Assembly: GCA_027482725.1 (NCBI GenBank)
Contig: JAIXVT010000037.1
Location: 1 to 11,980 of the forward strand
DNA: 11,980 nt
Direction of reading: 5' to 3'
Source of the DNA: Pseudomonadota bacterium
Lineage (GTDB): Bacteria > Bdellovibrionota > UBA1018 > CAIMNF01
The notes below the pieces were generated by a model. The model did no database searches and was not told the origin of the DNA. It saw nothing but the letters and a program-made list of their open reading frames with translations. The position numbers and the translations under genes were made by a program. How positions within the stretch are numbered: the stretch's first letter is position 1; each line of letters begins with the position of its first letter. Of this stretch, positions 6,232 to 11,980 are shown piece by piece.

Positions 6232-6255
6232 GGATTTGGGCTTTCCCCAAAATCC
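6232..6255 (+). other. Stem-loop in the rho leader
   Basis: GGATTTGGG (6232-6240) pairs with CCCAAA-A-TCC (6246-6255) as a nine-pair stem with one bulged A and a five-base loop. No T run follows, so it is not an intrinsic terminator by itself. Its place between the promoter and the upstream reading frame suggests a role in leader structure or RNA stability. Confidence 0.45.
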
Positions 6256-6271
6256 ACAACTTCGTTGATTC

Positions 6272-6334
6272 ATGAGTCTTGTGAAATCCAATTCTACATC
6301 CTTCACAAACAACCCCGACAACCCTAAGGAGTAA
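6272..6334 (+). CDS. Upstream open reading frame (leader peptide) of rho
   Basis: ATG 6272 opens a 20-codon frame ending in AAG GAG TAA at 6326-6334. The peptide is rich in Asn, Ser, Thr and Pro and starts MSLVKSNSTS. Its last two codons are the AAGGAG ribosome binding site of rho, and its stop lies three bases before the proposed rho start. It has no clear ribosome binding site of its own. It is in the same frame as rho, so the TAA is all that separates it from the rho extension. It could be a coupling leader peptide (E. coli rho also has a leader gene, rhoL) or the true N-terminus of Rho broken by a stop codon. Coding status is unproven. Confidence 0.35.
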   Translation: MSLVKSNSTSFTNNPDNPKE

Positions 6335-6364
6335 GTTATTCATACCCCAAACCCACCCAACAAC
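6285..6364 (+). promoter_or_regulatory. C-rich, G-poor stretch resembling a Rho loading (rut) site
   Basis: By hand count, 6285-6327 has 17 C and 1 G, and 6339-6364 has 13 C and no G. They are interrupted only by the AAGGAG ribosome binding site. Unstructured, C-rich and G-poor RNA with pyrimidine-C dinucleotides is what Rho binds. rho genes in E. coli are autoregulated by Rho-dependent attenuation in the leader, so this location fits. It overlaps the upstream reading frame, whose translation could compete with Rho binding. Confidence 0.45.
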
Positions 6365-7843
6365 GGTAACCGACAAAAGCGTCCATTCAATCGCAGCAGC
6401 GGGCAACGACGCATCCCCAGTCAAAATCGCAACCGGTTACCTCAAGCCGATGTTGCCGATGATGAAGTTTACGGTGAAACCGTAGCACAAGAAGCGGGAC
6501 CGGCTCCCGAAACGGCAGGCGGATTGGACGAAGGCCGCAGTCCTGGATCTGACGATCAGGGTGACGGAACATGTAACGGCCAGCCCCAAAAACTGATGCA
6601 CCTCAAACAACTCAAGGACTCTAAAATCCCTGAGCTTCTAGAAATGGCGCACGAACTCAACATCGAGAACGCCAGCAATTTACGAAAACAAGATTTAATT
6701 TTCACCATTCTTCAGCGCAAGGCCGAACGCAACGAGCACATTTATGCGGACGGCGTGTTGGAGTGCCTGCCCGATGGGTTTGGATTTTTGCGCGCACCCG
6801 AATACAACTATTTACCGGGTCCCGACGATGTCTACGTTTCGCCATCCCAGATCCGTCGGTTTGGCCTACGCACGGGGGACACGTTAAGCGGATCTGTTCG
6901 CGCGCCCAAAGAAGGCGAACGCTACTTTGCGCTTCTCAAAGTCGAACAAGTCAATTTCCAAGCCGCTGAACTCAATACGGATCGCGTGTTGTTTGATAAC
7001 CTCACACCGCTCTATCCCAAAGAGCGGCTAAACATGGAGTATCAACCCACCAATTACAGCACGCGGATTATTGACCTTATGGTTCCACTCGGAAAAGGTC
7101 AGCGTTGTTTGATTGTTGCGCCACCACGTGCGGGTAAAACGCATTTGATGCAAGACATTGCCAACGCGATCACCACCAATCATCCGGATGTTAAGCTGAT
7201 TGTTCTGTTGATCGACGAACGCCCCGAAGAAGTCACGGATATGCAACGCTCGGTTAAAGGAGAAGTGATTTCTTCTACATTTGACGAACAAGCCTCGCGG
7301 CACGTTCAAGTTGCAGAAATGGTGATCGAAAAAGCAAAGCGACTTGTGGAAAACAAATACGATGTCGTGATTTTGCTAGACTCGATCACCCGTCTGGCAC
7401 GTGCTTACAACTCTGTGGTCCCTCCCTCCGGAAAAATTTTGTCCGGCGGTGTGGACTCTAATGCGCTCCATAAGCCCAAGCGATTTTTTGGTGCCGCACG
7501 TAACGTAGAGGAGGGCGGATCGCTCACGATTATTGCTACGGCTTTGATCGATACCGGATCACGTATGGACGAGGTCATCTTTGAGGAATTCAAGGGTACC
7601 GGGAATTCGGAAATCCAGTTGGACCGCAAACTCATGGAAAAACGGATATTTCCGTGTTTGGACATCAACAAATCTGCAACGCGAAAAGAAGAGCTCCTGA
7701 TCCCGAAAGAAACCCTCAATCGGATTTGGATTCTTCGAAAAGTATTACATCCGATGAACCCACTTGATGCGATGGAATTTGTATTGGATAAAGTCCAGAA
7801 CACCAAAACCAACGATGAATTCATCAAGGCAATGAGCGGTTGA
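6338..7843 (+). CDS. rho: Transcription termination factor Rho, proposed ATT start
   Basis: Rho is the hexameric RNA helicase that ends transcription at C-rich sites. From ATG 6596 the protein follows E. coli Rho residue for residue: N-terminal helical domain, the RNA-binding GFGFLR segment, Walker A APPRAGKT (K267 here, equal to E. coli K181), LIDERPEEV, and the C-terminal R-loop and Q-loop regions. That ATG has no ribosome binding site. The frame stays open upstream to a TAA at 6332-6334, with no in-frame ATG or GTG start in between. The perfect AAGGAG (6326-6331) lies six bases before ATT 6338. An ATT start gives 501 residues with an 86-residue extension, first rich in Arg, Asn and Gln, then acidic. 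Basic N-terminal extensions occur in many bacterial Rho proteins. TTG 6524 is a weaker alternative. The Rho identity is certain; the start is not. prfA follows after 13 bases. Confidence 0.93.
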   Translation: MHTPNPPNNGNRQKRPFNRSSGQRRIPSQNRNRLPQADVADDEVYGETVAQEAGPAPETAGGLDEGRSPGSDDQGDGTCNGQPQKLMHLKQLKDSKIPELLEMAHELNIENASNLRKQDLIFTILQRKAERNEHIYADGVLECLPDGFGFLRAPEYNYLPGPDDVYVSPSQIRRFGLRTGDTLSGSVRAPKEGERYFALLKVEQVNFQAAELNTDRVLFDNLTPLYPKERLNMEYQPTNYSTRIIDLMVPLGKGQRCLIVAPPRAGKTHLMQDIANAITTNHPDVKLIVLLIDERPEEVTDMQRSVKGEVISSTFDEQASRHVQVAEMVIEKAKRLVENKYDVVILLDSITRLARAYNSVVPPSGKILSGGVDSNALHKPKRFFGAARNVEEGGSLTIIATALIDTGSRMDEVIFEEFKGTGNSEIQLDRKLMEKRIFPCLDINKSATRKEELLIPKETLNRIWILRKVLHPMNPLDAMEFVLDKVQNTKTNDEFIKAMSG

Positions 7844-7856
7844 TCGGATTTGATTC

Positions 7857-8933
7857 ATGTTTGATAAGCTCGAAGCGGTAGAGCACCGTTATTTAGAAAT
7901 CGAAGCCAAACTGGGCGATCCTGCACTTGCGGATCGTCCGGATGAATTTAGGCGTTTATCTAAAGAACACTCGGCACTCCAAGACATTGTTCAGGAGTAC
8001 CAGCTCTACCGATCAAGCTGCAAAGAACTCGAGTCCAATAAAGAACTACTGGGCGAATCGGATGCCGAAATCGTGGCCATGGCGAAAGAAGAGATCAAAC
8101 GCCTTGACCCGGAAATCGAAGCCAGCACCAAACGCCTCCAACTGCTCTTGCTCCCGCAAGATCCCAACGATCAAAAAAACATTTTGTTAGAACTGCGAGC
8201 GGGTGCGGGTGGCGAAGAAGCGGCTTTATTTGCCGCCGAACTTTACCGTGCTTATCAAAAGTTCTCCGAACGCCAGGGGTGGCGTACCGAAATTTTATCA
8301 ATTAGTGCGGCAGAAAAGGGTGGAGTGAAAGAAATCGTCGCCCAAATTGATGGCGCTAAAGTTTTTTCTCGCCTCAAATTCGAAGCCGGAGTCCACCGCG
8401 TTCAGCGCGTTCCCGAGACAGAGGCCCAAGGGCGCGTCCATACGTCTACGGTAACGGTGGCGGTTCTGCCCGAAGCCGAAGATGTGGATATCACCATTAA
8501 TCCTGCCGACTTGCGCATTGATGTGTTCAGGTCCAGTGGTGCAGGCGGGCAATCCGTAAACACCACCGATTCGGCCGTGCGGATCACCCACTTGCCCACG
8601 GGCGTAGTGGTCGCGTGCCAAGACGAACGATCGCAGTTAAAAAACCGCGAAAAAGCCATGAAAATTCTCCGAAGTCGCCTTCTGGAAGCAGAACAGGAGC
8701 GTGCTGCGAAAGAACACTCCGACGCTCGGAGATCCATGGTCGGCACCGGGGATCGTAGCGAACGGATACGAACCTATAATTTCCCGCAGGGGCGTGTCAC
8801 GGATCATCGTATTGGTTTTACATCACACCAACTCCCGGATGTCATGGAGGGGCACATCGAGCCGTTGCTCGACGCACTCCAGACCCATTACCAAGCCGAG
8901 GCCCTCAAGCGACAAGGCTATGTCCAAACTTAA
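7857..8933 (+). CDS. prfA: Peptide chain release factor 1
   Basis: RF1 reads UAA and UAG stop codons and triggers peptide release on the ribosome. The 358-residue protein carries the stop-codon recognition tripeptide P186-E187-T188 (the RF1-type PxT, not the SPF of RF2) and the catalytic G230-G231-Q232 in the SSGAGGQSVNTT segment. N-terminal helices (1-100) form the usual RF1 domain 1, and length matches E. coli RF1 (360). ATG 7857 is preceded by GGA at eight bases. Its last codons overlap the start of prmC, the enzyme that methylates the glutamine of GGQ, so substrate and modifier are translationally coupled. This is a widely conserved pair. Confidence 0.97.
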   Translation: MFDKLEAVEHRYLEIEAKLGDPALADRPDEFRRLSKEHSALQDIVQEYQLYRSSCKELESNKELLGESDAEIVAMAKEEIKRLDPEIEASTKRLQLLLLPQDPNDQKNILLELRAGAGGEEAALFAAELYRAYQKFSERQGWRTEILSISAAEKGGVKEIVAQIDGAKVFSRLKFEAGVHRVQRVPETEAQGRVHTSTVTVAVLPEAEDVDITINPADLRIDVFRSSGAGGQSVNTTDSAVRITHLPTGVVVACQDERSQLKNREKAMKILRSRLLEAEQERAAKEHSDARRSMVGTGDRSERIRTYNFPQGRVTDHRIGFTSHQLPDVMEGHIEPLLDALQTHYQAEALKRQGYVQT

Positions 8934-9831
8934 ATCCGATCTGCAGGGGATTTTAATGCGTTCTAAACCCGTAAGGGAAAAAGGATCTATTCCCGCAGAA
9001 GTGGATTTGATCGTCTTTGATTTGGCCCGACGGCACTACCCGGACAAGATAAAGAAACCCACGGATTTAGCGCTAAATCCCGATGTTTTGGACTTACTGT
9101 ATGCGAAAGCCGATCATCGCACAGAAGGCTTCAGACTTGCCCAGCGGCGCGCTACCGGGCGCCCCTTGCAACACATTTTGGGTTACCAGTTTTTTTTCGA
9201 ACACGAATACATTGTGACTCCAGACGTTTTAATTCCTCGTCCAGAAACGGAAATTTTAATCGATTCGTTTTTAAAAAAATTTACCCCCCCAGCATCAGGT
9301 GAGTTCCGATTTGCGGAGTTGGGTCTCGGATCGGGAATCATCTCTGCAGAGATCCTGAATTACTACCCCAAGGCCAAGGGCGTAGCCACGGAGGCTCACT
9401 TCCCCGCCATTGAAGTTTCCATAAAAAATCTTGCTCAGGTCGTGGGGAAGTCTTTTATGGAACGGCTAAAAATCACTTTAGCACCGAGCCCAGAAACCGG
9501 ATTTGAGATTTTTTTAGAAGATGGTCCCTTTGATGTCGTTTTTTCTAATCCTCCGTATGTCGCAAAAACGGATCGGATCGAAGGCGAGGTCCGTCGTCAC
9601 GAGCCACATATTGCGCTTTTTCCCCCTAAAGAAGATCCCAATTATTTTTATAAAAATTTTTGTACTCACGCCCCCAAAATTCTTAAGCGGGGAGGAGTGG
9701 CGTTATTCGAGCTGCCTCACGAGCGCGCGCTCGATATTGGGACTTTCTTTAAGGATCAGCATCATTTCTCTCAGGTTGAAACCCTGCTCGACCTAAACCA
9801 ACGTCCCCGCATCCTATGGGTGGTGTTTTAG
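8920..9831 (+). CDS. prmC: Release factor glutamine methyltransferase PrmC
   Basis: PrmC methylates the glutamine of the GGQ motif of release factors with S-adenosylmethionine. With the start at ATG 8920 the protein has 303 residues: an N-terminal helical release-factor-binding domain, the LIPRPETE motif, the SAM-binding motif ELGLGSG, and the catalytic N210-P-P-Y213. Choosing 8920 overlaps prfA by 14 bases and keeps the first helix (KLKSDLQGIL) expected from the fold, but its AAGG is only two bases away. ATG 8956 has a better-spaced AGGGGA and would give 291 residues, so it is a real alternative. murA begins one base after the stop. The family includes many N5-glutamine methyltransferases, but the position behind prfA makes PrmC the natural reading. 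Confidence 0.93.
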   Translation: MSKLKSDLQGILMRSKPVREKGSIPAEVDLIVFDLARRHYPDKIKKPTDLALNPDVLDLLYAKADHRTEGFRLAQRRATGRPLQHILGYQFFFEHEYIVTPDVLIPRPETEILIDSFLKKFTPPASGEFRFAELGLGSGIISAEILNYYPKAKGVATEAHFPAIEVSIKNLAQVVGKSFMERLKITLAPSPETGFEIFLEDGPFDVVFSNPPYVAKTDRIEGEVRRHEPHIALFPPKEDPNYFYKNFCTHAPKILKRGGVALFELPHERALDIGTFFKDQHHFSQVETLLDLNQRPRILWVVF

Positions 9832-9832
9832 A

Positions 9833-11095
9833 ATGGAGCGCATTCGAATTGTCGGGGGATCGGCGTTAAGCGGAACAGTCTCTCCTGAAGGCGCAAAAAA
9901 TGCGGCACTTCCTATTTTGTTTGCTACCCTACTGGGCCCAGGCCCCCACCACATTCGGAATGTTCCTGCGCTTTCGGACATTACCACAACGCAAAAGCTC
10001 CTCACTCACCTTGGGGTCCGGATCGTTCAGCCCAATTTAGGGCATTTTGAAATTGATGCCTCACAGATCAGCACCAAAGAGGCTCCTTACGACTTGGTCC
10101 GCACCATGCGTGCATCCGCACTTTGCTTGGGACCTTTGTTGGCGCGATTCGGGCAAGCGCGGGTCAGCTTACCCGGAGGATGCGCCATAGGTGCTCGTCC
10201 TTTAGATATTCACCTTTCGGGACTGGAGGCCTTGGGTGCGACTTTTGAAATTGAACAGGGGTATATTAACGGCAAAGTCCTAGGGCAACTCAAGGGGACT
10301 GATTTTACGCTCAAGTTTCCGTCGGTAGGGGCGACTGAAAACCTGATGATGGCGGCGGTTCTTGCACAGGGAAAAACGGTTTTAAGAAACTGCGCTCAAG
10401 AACCAGAAATCCGAGACCTTGGACTTGCGCTACAAAGCATGGGCGCTCGAATTGAGGGGGCCGGAACAACGACCATGATCATTGACGGCGTGGACTCACT
10501 CAATGCCATGAATCATGTGGTTTTGCCGGATCGAATCGAAGCAGGAACCTTTATTGCCGCCGCGCTTCTGACTCAAAGTGAAATCACGATTACAAAAATT
10601 TATCCCGAAGATTTACATTCAACACTAGATGCGTTTCGCCGCCTTGGGGCCGAGTTTGATGTTTTAAAAGATTCGCTGATCGTAAAAAAACACCACGGAC
10701 TTAAAGCAGCCTCTATCACCACCGCCCCCCATCCGGGTTTTGCCACGGATATGCAAGCCCAGTGGATGACCGTAGCCCTGACCGCACAGGGGGGTTCGAC
10801 CATCACAGAAACTATTTTTGAAAACCGCTTTATGCATGTTCCTGAGCTTTGTCGCTTAGGGGCAAACGCAGAAATCACGGGGAACACGGTCACGGTAAGG
10901 GGCCCTTGCAAACTTACGGGTGCAACCGTGATGGCAACCGACCTGCGTGCCAGTGCCTCGCTGATTTTAGCGGGACTGGTAGCGCGTGGAGAAACGTACG
11001 TGCGACGGATTTATCATTTGGATCGGGGTTACGTTCATTTAGAGAAAAAACTCAATCAACTTGGGGCGCAATGCTTTCGTGAGACCGAGTCATGA
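9833..11095 (+). CDS. murA: UDP-N-acetylglucosamine 1-carboxyvinyltransferase MurA
   Basis: MurA catalyses the first committed step of peptidoglycan synthesis, moving enolpyruvate from PEP to UDP-GlcNAc in the cytoplasm. The 420-residue protein has the two inside-out alpha/beta domains of the EPSP-synthase fold. Visible key residues are K22-N23 (GAKNAALP), the reactive cysteine C117 in PGGCAIGARPLD (the fosfomycin target), D306 in the FATDMQAQ segment (normally FPTDMQAQ) and the arginine in DLRASASL. Keeping cysteine rather than aspartate at 117 predicts normal fosfomycin binding. Length matches E. coli MurA (419). It starts one base after prmC, and its stop overlaps the next gene by four bases (ATGA), so the three genes are coupled. 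Confidence 0.97.
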   Translation: MERIRIVGGSALSGTVSPEGAKNAALPILFATLLGPGPHHIRNVPALSDITTTQKLLTHLGVRIVQPNLGHFEIDASQISTKEAPYDLVRTMRASALCLGPLLARFGQARVSLPGGCAIGARPLDIHLSGLEALGATFEIEQGYINGKVLGQLKGTDFTLKFPSVGATENLMMAAVLAQGKTVLRNCAQEPEIRDLGLALQSMGARIEGAGTTTMIIDGVDSLNAMNHVVLPDRIEAGTFIAAALLTQSEITITKIYPEDLHSTLDAFRRLGAEFDVLKDSLIVKKHHGLKAASITTAPHPGFATDMQAQWMTVALTAQGGSTITETIFENRFMHVPELCRLGANAEITGNTVTVRGPCKLTGATVMATDLRASASLILAGLVARGETYVRRIYHLDRGYVHLEKKLNQLGAQCFRETES

Positions 11096-11793
11096 GTGAT
11101 CAAACCCCGCTTACCCTTACTGCAATTACCCACCCCGCTATTGATGCGTATTGCTCGGATTACAGCGCACAAGAATCCCCTACGTTACGCAAAATCCGTT
11201 TAGCAACCGAACAGCGTTTTCCCAAAGTTCACCATATGATCACCGGCGGACTTGTAACCGCTTTTTTCAAATCCATCATTCAATCCACGGGGACTCATTG
11301 GGTCTTAGAAATCGGAACGTTCACAGGATACAGTGCGCTCGCTTTTGCCGAAGCGCTCCCAGTTAAAGGACGGGTCATCACACTTGATCGTGATCCTGTG
11401 GCGCTGGCTTTTGCGCAAGAGTACTGGGCGCAGTCGGCGGACGGGAAAAAGATTGAATCGATTTTAGGGGTAGCATCGGAATCCTTAGCTCAAATCAGCC
11501 AAGAAATTTCTCAGGGCATCCGACCTAAGCCTGAATTGATTTTTATCGACGCCGATAAGTCTCAAAATTTAGCTTATTTAGAATGGGCAATCCAAAACAT
11601 TGAACCCAGGGGCAACATTTTTATCGATAACGTTCTCTGGAAGGGAAAAGTTATCGATCCCCAAGATTCAGCAACCCAACACATTTATAAACTTAACGAG
11701 TTTATAAAATCGGATCCAAGATTACATGCTGTAATCCTTCCCCTTCGAGATGGGCTTTGGTGGCTGAGACGGGCGCCTTCTGCTGACAATTGA
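11092..11793 (+). CDS. Class I SAM-dependent O-methyltransferase, TrmR/COMT-like
   Basis: This 233-residue protein has the fold and motifs of the small cation-dependent O-methyltransferase family (Methyltransf_3). They are the SAM-binding EIGTFTG (73-79), an acidic residue D99 in TLDRD, FIDADK (151-156), and D179-N180 in FIDNVLWKGKV. D153, D179 and N180 would hold the metal ion. Bacterial members include catechol-type enzymes and TrmR, which methylates 5-hydroxyuridine at tRNA position 34, so the substrate is open. ATG 11092 overlaps the murA stop in ATGA, so it is translated by coupling and is the last gene of the rho-murA unit. No clear terminator follows. Confidence 0.88.
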   Translation: MSDQTPLTLTAITHPAIDAYCSDYSAQESPTLRKIRLATEQRFPKVHHMITGGLVTAFFKSIIQSTGTHWVLEIGTFTGYSALAFAEALPVKGRVITLDRDPVALAFAQEYWAQSADGKKIESILGVASESLAQISQEISQGIRPKPELIFIDADKSQNLAYLEWAIQNIEPRGNIFIDNVLWKGKVIDPQDSATQHIYKLNEFIKSDPRLHAVILPLRDGLWWLRRAPSADN

Positions 11794-11821
11794 ACCCAAA
11801 AAAACTGGCTCTAAACCTAGG

Positions 11822-11834
11822 AATAACTCTTATT
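11822..11834. repeat. Small palindrome AATAA-CTC-TTATT upstream of the right-edge gene
   Basis: Five-base arms (11822-11826 and 11830-11834) surround three bases, ending about 20 bases before ATG 11854. It is a possible operator or part of a promoter. The AT-rich arms make chance occurrence likely, and I see no good -35/-10 pair here. Confidence 0.2.
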
Positions 11835-11853
11835 GTGGTATCGTAGTGGCGTC

Positions 11854-11980
11854 ATGATGTTTTATGGATCATCTTGGATCGTTCTTTTCTCTCTCTTTGG
11901 GTTTCCTGCGCTGGCCCAGACCCCAATCTCCACGCAAAAAAACTGTATTCAAATTATCGATCAACAAATTCTTGAGCTCG
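11854..11980 (+). CDS. Partial exported protein, N-terminal part only
   Basis: An open frame starts at ATG 11854 (a second ATG follows at 11857) and runs off the window after 42 complete codons. It opens with MMFYGSSWIVLFSLFGFPALAQ, a good Sec signal peptide with an ALA cleavage site near residue 21. The visible mature part (TPISTQKNC and onward) contains one cysteine and a helical segment. The ribosome binding site is weak. It starts 60 bases after the O-methyltransferase gene and could be co-transcribed. No family can be assigned from so short a piece. Confidence 0.65.
   Translation, partial: MMFYGSSWIVLFSLFGFPALAQTPISTQKNCIQIIDQQILEL

Noticed and set aside
6524..6526. TTG as the rho start
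   Set aside because: The upstream purines (AGG, GGA) are badly spaced, while AAGGAG plus ATT 6338 is better placed and leaves a typical basic extension; kept only as an alternative.
7028..7309. Antisense frames inside rho, prfA, murA and dnaX
   Set aside because: They are shadows of strongly conserved genes with no ribosome binding site or recognisable product.
8701..8919. Extended N-terminus of PrmC in the same frame inside prfA
   Set aside because: It overlaps the conserved prfA C-terminus and does not resemble PrmC; the start belongs at 8920 or 8956.

Overview
The window is an ordinary, gene-dense chromosomal segment of roughly balanced base composition. It comes from a Gram-negative bacterium that looks most like the Bdellovibrionota or the old deltaproteobacteria. 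The evidence for that is a Myxococcus-type MglA polarity GTPase lying directly behind dnaX and recR, two short DksA/TraR zinc-finger proteins, a good sigma-54 promoter, and a rho-prfA-prmC-murA cluster. The taxonomic call is an inference from gene content, not from a marker phylogeny.

Left part (1-1905). A partial gene runs off the left edge on the minus strand. A 295-base divergent gap follows, carrying a near-consensus sigma-54 promoter that drives a DksA/TraR-family gene (463-846) on the plus strand. A strong terminator (925-963) follows it and overlaps the stop codon of a convergent minus-strand gene for a small exported protein of unknown function (954-1460). Next on the minus strand is a second DksA/TraR paralogue (1519-1905).

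Minus-strand operon (1519-4999, read right to left). dnaX (clamp loader), recR (recombination mediator), mglA (Ras-like GTPase) and the second DksA-like gene are tightly packed; recR and mglA overlap. The small ybaB gene that often lies between dnaX and recR is absent. There is no mglB next to mglA.

Plus-strand side (5039-11793). mltG starts only 39 bases from dnaX, divergently, and ends in a terminator. The rho unit follows, with a perfect -35 box, a structured leader, a 20-codon upstream reading frame, and a C-rich, G-poor stretch resembling a Rho loading site. The rho frame has no ATG where expected. The only strong ribosome binding site points to an ATT start and an 86-residue basic/acidic N-terminal extension. 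rho, prfA, prmC, murA and an O-methyltransferase gene are spaced by 13, -14, +1 and -4 bases and look like one operon joining transcription termination, translation termination (RF1 and its methylase) and peptidoglycan precursor synthesis. A partial gene for an exported protein starts at 11854 and runs off the right edge.

I found no mobile element, CRISPR array, tRNA or rRNA. The most interesting items are the rho leader and start arrangement, the sigma-54 promoter on the DksA-like gene, and the paired DksA paralogues beside mglA. None amounts to a new system.
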